A stretch of 64,000 nt of DNA, from positions 62,872,008-62,936,007 of the forward strand of contig CM059973.1 of the NCBI GenBank assembly GCA_030490835.1, written 5' to 3'. This stretch comes from Annona cherimola. Lineage: Eukaryota; Streptophyta; Magnoliopsida; Magnoliales; Annonaceae. Position 1 is the stretch's first letter. Every line of letters starts with the position of its first letter. Under the pieces are notes generated by a model that had not been told where the DNA came from, did no database searches, and was given only the letters and a program-made list of their open reading frames with translations. Shown here piece after piece: positions 58,400-64,000 of this stretch. Position numbers and translations under genes: made by a program.

Positions 58400-59660
58400 G
58401 TGATCAAAATTATGTAAGTAGTAAAGGATTCAAATCCAACATCGTAGAACTAAATATTGATGCTAAGAATTTCAAGCTTAGACCAACACTCATCTAAATG
58501 ATCCAGGAAACTCAATTTGGTGGATTTCCCATAAAGAACCAAAATGTTCGCCTCATGAAATTTCTTCAATTATGCAATACGGAAGGTATGAGGCTTTTCA
58601 AAAGAAGTAATTCGTCTACAATTATTTTCATTCTCTCTATGAGATCGAGCAAGTGAATGGTTCATCTTTTTCCTACCTGAATCTTTCACTACATGGGATA
58701 AATTGTTTACAACTTTTCTAAAGAAATACTTTTCACTCTCAAAGTCTAAGAAAATTAAGAATGAATTCAACAACTTTTTCAAAGAGAGTGTACTTTCTAT
58801 ATCTACGATGCATCTAACGAGCGAATGAATGCGTTAAACAATTTCTCTAATTCTAGTTCATGAAAACTCGTACTCAAATACCTATAATTCTAGATGATAA
58901 TACCACTCGAGCTTTTGATGGTCTAATTAGTTGTCAACTTCTCAAAAAAATGTCTAAACCAATAAACCACCTGATTCATTACAAATAACTCGAATCCTTC
59001 CTTCCAAAATTAGCTTTCATAAACTGCGCCACCAAAAAAGTCCAACATTGATGCTCTTTTGGAAAGCCTTATACTTTCATACAAGAATATATAGGAGATC
59101 GTGTAACAACAACTTCAAAGGCTAGGGTAGAGAATTGAACAATTAGGATCCAATTTTGAACAATTACAAACTGATATCATGATGCTTGAGAAACAAATTG
59201 TTGAAGAAGCTATAGAATCTTTATAAAGAAATCATGGCAAGCTTTCAAGCTAGCCAAAAATCAATCTAATGGAGGAAGTGCATGCGATAACTCTTCAAAG
59301 TTGAAGAAAAAGAAATTATAAGTGAGAATGGTGCACCATAAAAGAAAGTAGAGGAGCCAAAGTAGGAACCTGAAGCTAAGATGAAAAAATCCTTTGTTCT
59401 TCCGCCACCATACCAACCTCATTTACCTTTTCCTCAAAAACATAGATAAGCTAAGTTGCAAAAGCAGTTTGAAAAGTTTATTTCTACTTTGGCAAAACTT
59501 ATATATAGATCTACCCTTCAATGATATGTTATCTTAAATGTCAACTTATGTTAAGTTTTTGAAAGAGACATTATCTAATAAGTGCAAGCTTAAGGAATAT
59601 GGGGCAATAACACATAAGGAGTGCGTTATTATAATACTGCACCTTCAAGGTGTCATAGAT
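58400..59660 (+). pseudogene. Athila-like Gag relic, plus strand
   Basis: AKNFKLRPTLI, stop, MIQETQFGGFPIKNQNVRLM near 58465-58570 aligns with the Gag start of the element at 34 kb (FEIKPVIF, stop, MLQFIGQFGG). The core is unreadable. KSFVLPPPYQPHLPFPQKH near 59385 and MSTYVKFLKETLSNKCKLKE near 59535-59600 match the Gag/protease junction (PPPFPYRF..., MSSYAKFMKDVLSKKR). Many stops and shifts, so it is much older than the 24-36 kb copy. Confidence 0.8.
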
Positions 59661-61845
59661 AGGATCTACTAGGTTAGAGCTGAAAATATTATAATAAATA
59701 AAATTTCCTAAGATGAAAATAGATACTAAGATGCAAAACCATATAAAACTTAACTAGCGCACCTTAGGTCTACTCTTCAGAGAGTCATTATACATAATCG
59801 GTGTTCATCATTATTATAAATAAGCATTATAAGATAACTTCAACAAAATCTAAACTTCTTTATCCTTTGCTCTACTAGTTTCACCTTTTTCTATATTGAT
59901 GATAGCTTTAGTCTAGCAGTATCTAATAAAAATGAAGCTACGTGAGCTAGAAGCTTAATAACTAAATAACATTTTTTGAATTCATTTTTATAACCATTTT
60001 GATTTTTAGAAATAAATACACCATCTACATTGCCTTATTGTGCACAACAAACTATAATCAATGAAAGATGAGATACCTTTATGACTTGTGTATACATATG
60101 TTCGCTCTAAATCATGCATTTACACTATGGGCATTATCATTTACATGTGTTCATGTGTAGTCGTGCTACATATTCATAAGCTAATTTATCTTCGCTTGTA
60201 GGCCTGAGGTTGCTACCTAGATACTACTATATTACTTTATAGTCTAAAGATGTTATCTGAAGACTTCTGCTTGGCAGCAAGTCTAATGTGCAAGTATGCA
60301 TCATGCTCATATATTATGACCAAAGTATTAAGAATATTCTGAAATAATCATGCTTATGTTGAGATAAACCAAATTGAAAGAAAGTTTCAAGCTTAATAAA
60401 TGATTACACTTCATAGCATCATAATATAAAATAATTCATAATATGAAACACAATATTTTCAAAATCATGCTTTAGGTAACAATTTACTTACCTCTAAGTA
60501 AGCTTTAAAACTCTATATTTCTTTCCGACTCCAGAAGTAGCCTTAAGACTTTCTCTCTAATTTTCGTCATAATATAGTCATTACTTTTCCTTATTCCTTG
60601 TAAATATTATTTAAAATTTCATTTATGACTTTCATAAATTTTTTCATAATTTTATTTGATCAAATTCTCATTATTCCTGTTCCTTTTTCAATTTATAACT
60701 CACTATTTTTCAAATTTTCATTTTTCCTATTTATTTTGCAATTTATAATCATCACTTTCCATATTATCCCACTTTCAAACAACTTCATTTCTTATTATTT
60801 TATGAAAATCTACAAATTTGGACTAATTAGTACCTTTAAATACTTTAATGTTTCAAATTATTTTATGTATTTTTTCCTATTTTTTGGGTGAGTTGGATGG
60901 TAGGCTAAGCATTGCATTGGCAGTTTAGTTAACTTATTTCTACGAGCTTGGGATTAGTTTTCTGTGGACTTTGGATACATGGGCTTGAACTAGTAAGCTT
61001 GGCTTTTGGGCTGTTTAGGTTACTAACTCTGACCAGATGGGCTTAACCTACTTGCCTAGAAGCTTTAGCTTTTTTATTTCAACAGTCCACATTCTCTGGC
61101 TAATACTTGATGCTTCTATCATTAGATTTAATACATGATGCTTAAGAAAGAGTTAAAATTAAATATCTCTTCAAATAGCTATCTAAACTAATTTTTAACT
61201 AAAATCACTCATCATATACACTGTAAAATCTCCCAACAATATTTCTAACATATCAAATTAGCATTTTACATATATTTTCCGATAAAAAAATTTATATTTT
61301 CTTCTTAAAATACATAATCATCACTCTAAATATTCTTTAAAATCACTACATCTAAAAATTCATAATATTGATCAAGATAAAATTTTGTAGGGGTGGTAAG
61401 AAAATGATTAACTTGGTCACAACTCCCTAATTATGTCCAAAAATATGTTTATTTCATGGTATTGCATTTTTACGATTATGTGCTACCCTTCTCTAAAATA
61501 AATAAAATTATAACATAAAAATTTTTAATAACACTTACACTAGATATTAACCATCCTAACAATATCATGAATGGTTTAGATCTAAGATATAAGTTGCATA
61601 CGTTGTAAAATCAACGAGATTAACTACGAAAAATTTTGTGCAGGAGTAACATCAAAAATTTCTTCTTCGTATTCTCCCCCTCTGTTTCATTTGCCTTAGA
61701 TGATGGAAAATCGAAGTCACCTCTTCCCCCTTATACTAATAGCACCACTAAACAGTTGGCCATAAATGTCATTTACCATCTCCCATTCCATTAATGAAAT
61801 TCACCATTTTCTTCTTCTCTCAATTTTTTCAACAAAAGTGGCTCT
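59661..61845. other. Probable inserted sequence, possibly a decayed LTR
   Basis: Separates the Gag junction from the protease of the same relic, so it is likely an insertion of about 2.2 kb. Text near 60480-60560 and 60890-61080 resembles Gypsy LTR sequence on the minus strand. I found no clear TG...CA ends or TSD, and no coding sequence. Confidence 0.35.
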
Positions 61846-62442
61846 TTATTAATGGTGGTTGTTACAATTGCTATTTTGCAAAATAAGTTTTCATAAAAAT
61901 TGAAAAATCTAAGAAAATTTTCTTTACCTTGTCTTCTTGGTGATGTGCAGATTAAGAAGGTGTTGTGTGATCTTGGAGAAGGTATGAATCTGACTCTCTT
62001 TTCATTTTGCGAGAAGCTAAAGATGGGCGATTTGAAAGTAACATCCATGTCACTGCAATTGGTGGATCATTCTATTAAATGCCAAGTTAGCATAATTGCA
62101 AATATTCCATTGAAAGTAGGAAAGTTATTTGTCCCCGTTGACTTCATGGTCATTGATGCAAAGGAAGATAGACAAATCTCAATTATATTAAGTAGATCAT
62201 TCTTGGCAATAGATAAAGTCATCATTGATGTGAAGAATGGGCTTTTCACCTTAATTGTCGAAGATGAGAAGGTAGAATTCAATTTATTTTCAACCATAAA
62301 ACACTTCTCTTTTGATAGCTCCTCTTCGTGGGTCAATGTAATTGAAGAGCATCAACTAAAGAGACTTTGGTCAGTCTTATGGAAGCATGCACATCAAGGG
62401 AGGATCTACCAAAGATCAAATCAACACCATCATAGGAGTTAA
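61846..62442 (+). pseudogene. Athila-like aspartic protease relic
   Basis: From about 61850, VTIAILQNKFS-stop-KLKNLRKFSLPCLLG leads into the open piece 61900-62442. VLCDLGEGMNLTLFSFCEKL is the active-site block, but reads DLGEG instead of DLGAS. LVDHSIKCQVSIIANIPLKV, FVPVDFMVIDAKEDRQISII and LSRSFLAIDKVIIDVKNGLF follow, matching the protease at 31.9-32.7 kb block by block. The open reading continues about 60 residues past the domain. Confidence 0.85.
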
Positions 62443-64000
62443 AATCTAAAGAATGGAGAAACCATGATAATAAAATGGTAGCAAAATGTTTTTTCTGATG
62501 CTTATTCCATTTTTAGAGTTGATTGATTTGATGTGTTGTCATGTAAAATTCAAAAAGAAAATCAAAAAGATAAAAAGTTTATGCAAAGTTGAAAGCAAGC
62601 TACAAGATTGAGTGATGTAAGAGAAGGAATTCAATGATTCATATAAATAAAAAAGAATCATAGTCAGGTTGATGACTTTAAACTAAGTGCTGCTTAGAAG
62701 GCAACCTAATGTGTAAAGGGAGTATGAATTTATTTTAAGTAATTTCATTTTATTTTTATGACTTTGATACCATTCAATTTGGAGTCTTCATGTGTTGTTT
62801 TGAAGGAATTAGCTCAAGAAGGATGTAGTTCAATAGCCCAACTCATTGATAAGGAAGTTGATTCAAGTTCATTTGTTTAATAATTTGATTTGTTTGATGC
62901 ATAGTGTTGATTGAATGAATTAGATTTTAAACATCGCATTGAATTTGTTTCAAGTTTATTTGAATATAATTTCGTGAAGTGAAAATTTAACCATAGTATT
63001 CATAGCAGGTTGGGTATGGCAAAATTTTCCAAATAGAATAATTATCAAGTGTAAGCAAAGATTTGAACATGAAAAACAATTTAAAATGTGTTTATTTAAA
63101 AAAAACACAAGTCGTCCTGGGCTAAAATTTCAATCTGGAGCAGAAATTTGAAGTATAGAGCATTACACAATTTCAACCATGTCAACAACACCCCAACACT
63201 ACTTGAACCCTGGTTGACCCAGATATACACGACTTGGACCATGTTGAGCCTAGATCCACATGTTTACCGTGTAAGGCTAGTTCCTCCAAAAGCCATTATT
63301 CCCTATTTATAATCTGTGTTGATATATTTGGAATATATTTTTGGGAGTCTTGATATGGCTTGTGATGCTTATTCGTGTTTTGAAAACACTTGATTGGATC
63401 CTATTTAGTTTGATAGCTTGATTGATATTTTGATAAGGTACTAATAACTTGTCCTAGACATTGAAAACAATGTCGATTCTAAGTGTGGGGTATCAATGCA
63501 TTGTTTTTTGAATTCTAAAAAATATTAGCATGCATTGAGGATGCTTTTGTTTGAATTTCTATTCGCATACTGAAGTAGATATTTTTCGACCTCGTACTGA
63601 ATTTTTGGAATTTGTTGAGCAAATATGATCAAGATTTGATGTTTATTAAGCGATGAAAATGTTGGAAGAATATAATAAAACGTGTGGGTTGAAATTTTGA
63701 GAAATTTTGAAAATTTTAGAAAAAGAAAATAAAAATGATGCTTAGTGACATGCGTTAAATTTATTCCTTTTGATGCATATATCTGTCAAGATAATCTATA
63801 TTTTTGTTCTATAATACTTGATATGATCTACATCATGAAAATAAAATTTTCTTCCCACTTATCTTAGAACAATTTTTTCTGATTTATCGAAGCAAAATCC
63901 TAGTATGTAAATAAAAATAAAGATGAAAAAGGAAGTCCTTTCTAAGCCAATTAGCCCTAACCTACCTACTCTTGAAACACCAACTTTTTTTGAAACCATT
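62443..64000 (+). other. Post-pol and 3' region of the plus-strand Athila-like relic
   Basis: Near 62675-62735, AGTGCTGCTTAGAAGGCAAC followed by CTAATGTG parallels the AGCGCTGAATGGGAGGCAAC text found just after pol in the 24-36 kb element (minus strand of about 29000). Near 63455-63500, CATTGAAAACAATGTCGATT and AAGTGTGGGG parallel the purine-tract region at 26.9 kb. So reverse transcriptase, RNase H and integrase (about 3 kb) are missing between 62442 and 62680. The relic runs out of the window at the right edge. Confidence 0.6.

Noticed and set aside
60625..60891. 88-codon plus-strand frame rich in F, I and Y
   Set aside because: Arises from AT-rich sequence and has no known domain. A hydrophobic composition alone does not support a membrane protein.

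Overview
The window looks like gene-poor, repeat-rich chromosomal DNA of a flowering plant, probably a dicot. The evidence is low GC, nested LTR retrotransposons of the Copia (SIRE-like) and Gypsy (Athila-like, Tekay/Del-like) lineages, relics of a MULE DNA transposon carrying FAR1-type transposase and Ulp1-type protease sequence, a Tourist-like MITE and a LINE scrap. I cannot name the species. I found no intact host protein-coding gene, no tRNA or rRNA gene and no CRISPR.

Layout. 1-1779: flank with a purine-rich minisatellite, possibly the CT-rich leader of a minus-strand gene lying to the left. 1780-18646: a minus-strand Copia element (TSD ggaaa) with decayed gag, pol and an extra third ORF. 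It is interrupted twice: by a related solo LTR in its reverse transcriptase/RNase H region (6736-8049), and by a 4.5-kb deletion-derivative Gypsy element in its 5' LTR (13682-18218, TSD cttgg). 19150-20044: a fragment resembling Athila ORF1. 20498-22560: a nested minisatellite. 24189-36161: a minus-strand Athila-like Gypsy element (12 kb), also with a third ORF, inserted between two diverged copies of an AT-rich repeat. 37-47 kb: MULE remnants, namely C48 protease pieces on both strands and a FAR1/MULE transposase pseudogene. 49269-49558: Tourist-like MITE. 50990-51180: LINE fragment. 52982-54603: solo LTR of the Athila-like family with a perfect TSD. 56.5-58.1 kb: solo LTR of the Copia family. 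58.4-64.0 kb: a heavily decayed plus-strand Athila-like element missing most of pol.

How the parts relate. The two large elements belong to different superfamilies but share a plan. Each has a third ORF downstream of pol with a similar architecture: basic N-terminus, a plant-retroelement domain I associate with Pfam Transposase_32, a proline-rich linker and a coiled-coil tail. Each LTR carries a cluster of one family-specific short palindrome in U3 directly upstream of the TATA box (core AGTCGACT in the Copia family, TGGCGCCTAGGCGCCA in the Athila-like family). The same palindrome recurs inside each element in the gap between pol and the third ORF, together with other promoter-like sequence. 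This repeated promoter grammar is the most interesting thing in the window. Everything recognisable is interrupted by stops or frameshifts, so none of the elements here is likely to move on its own.
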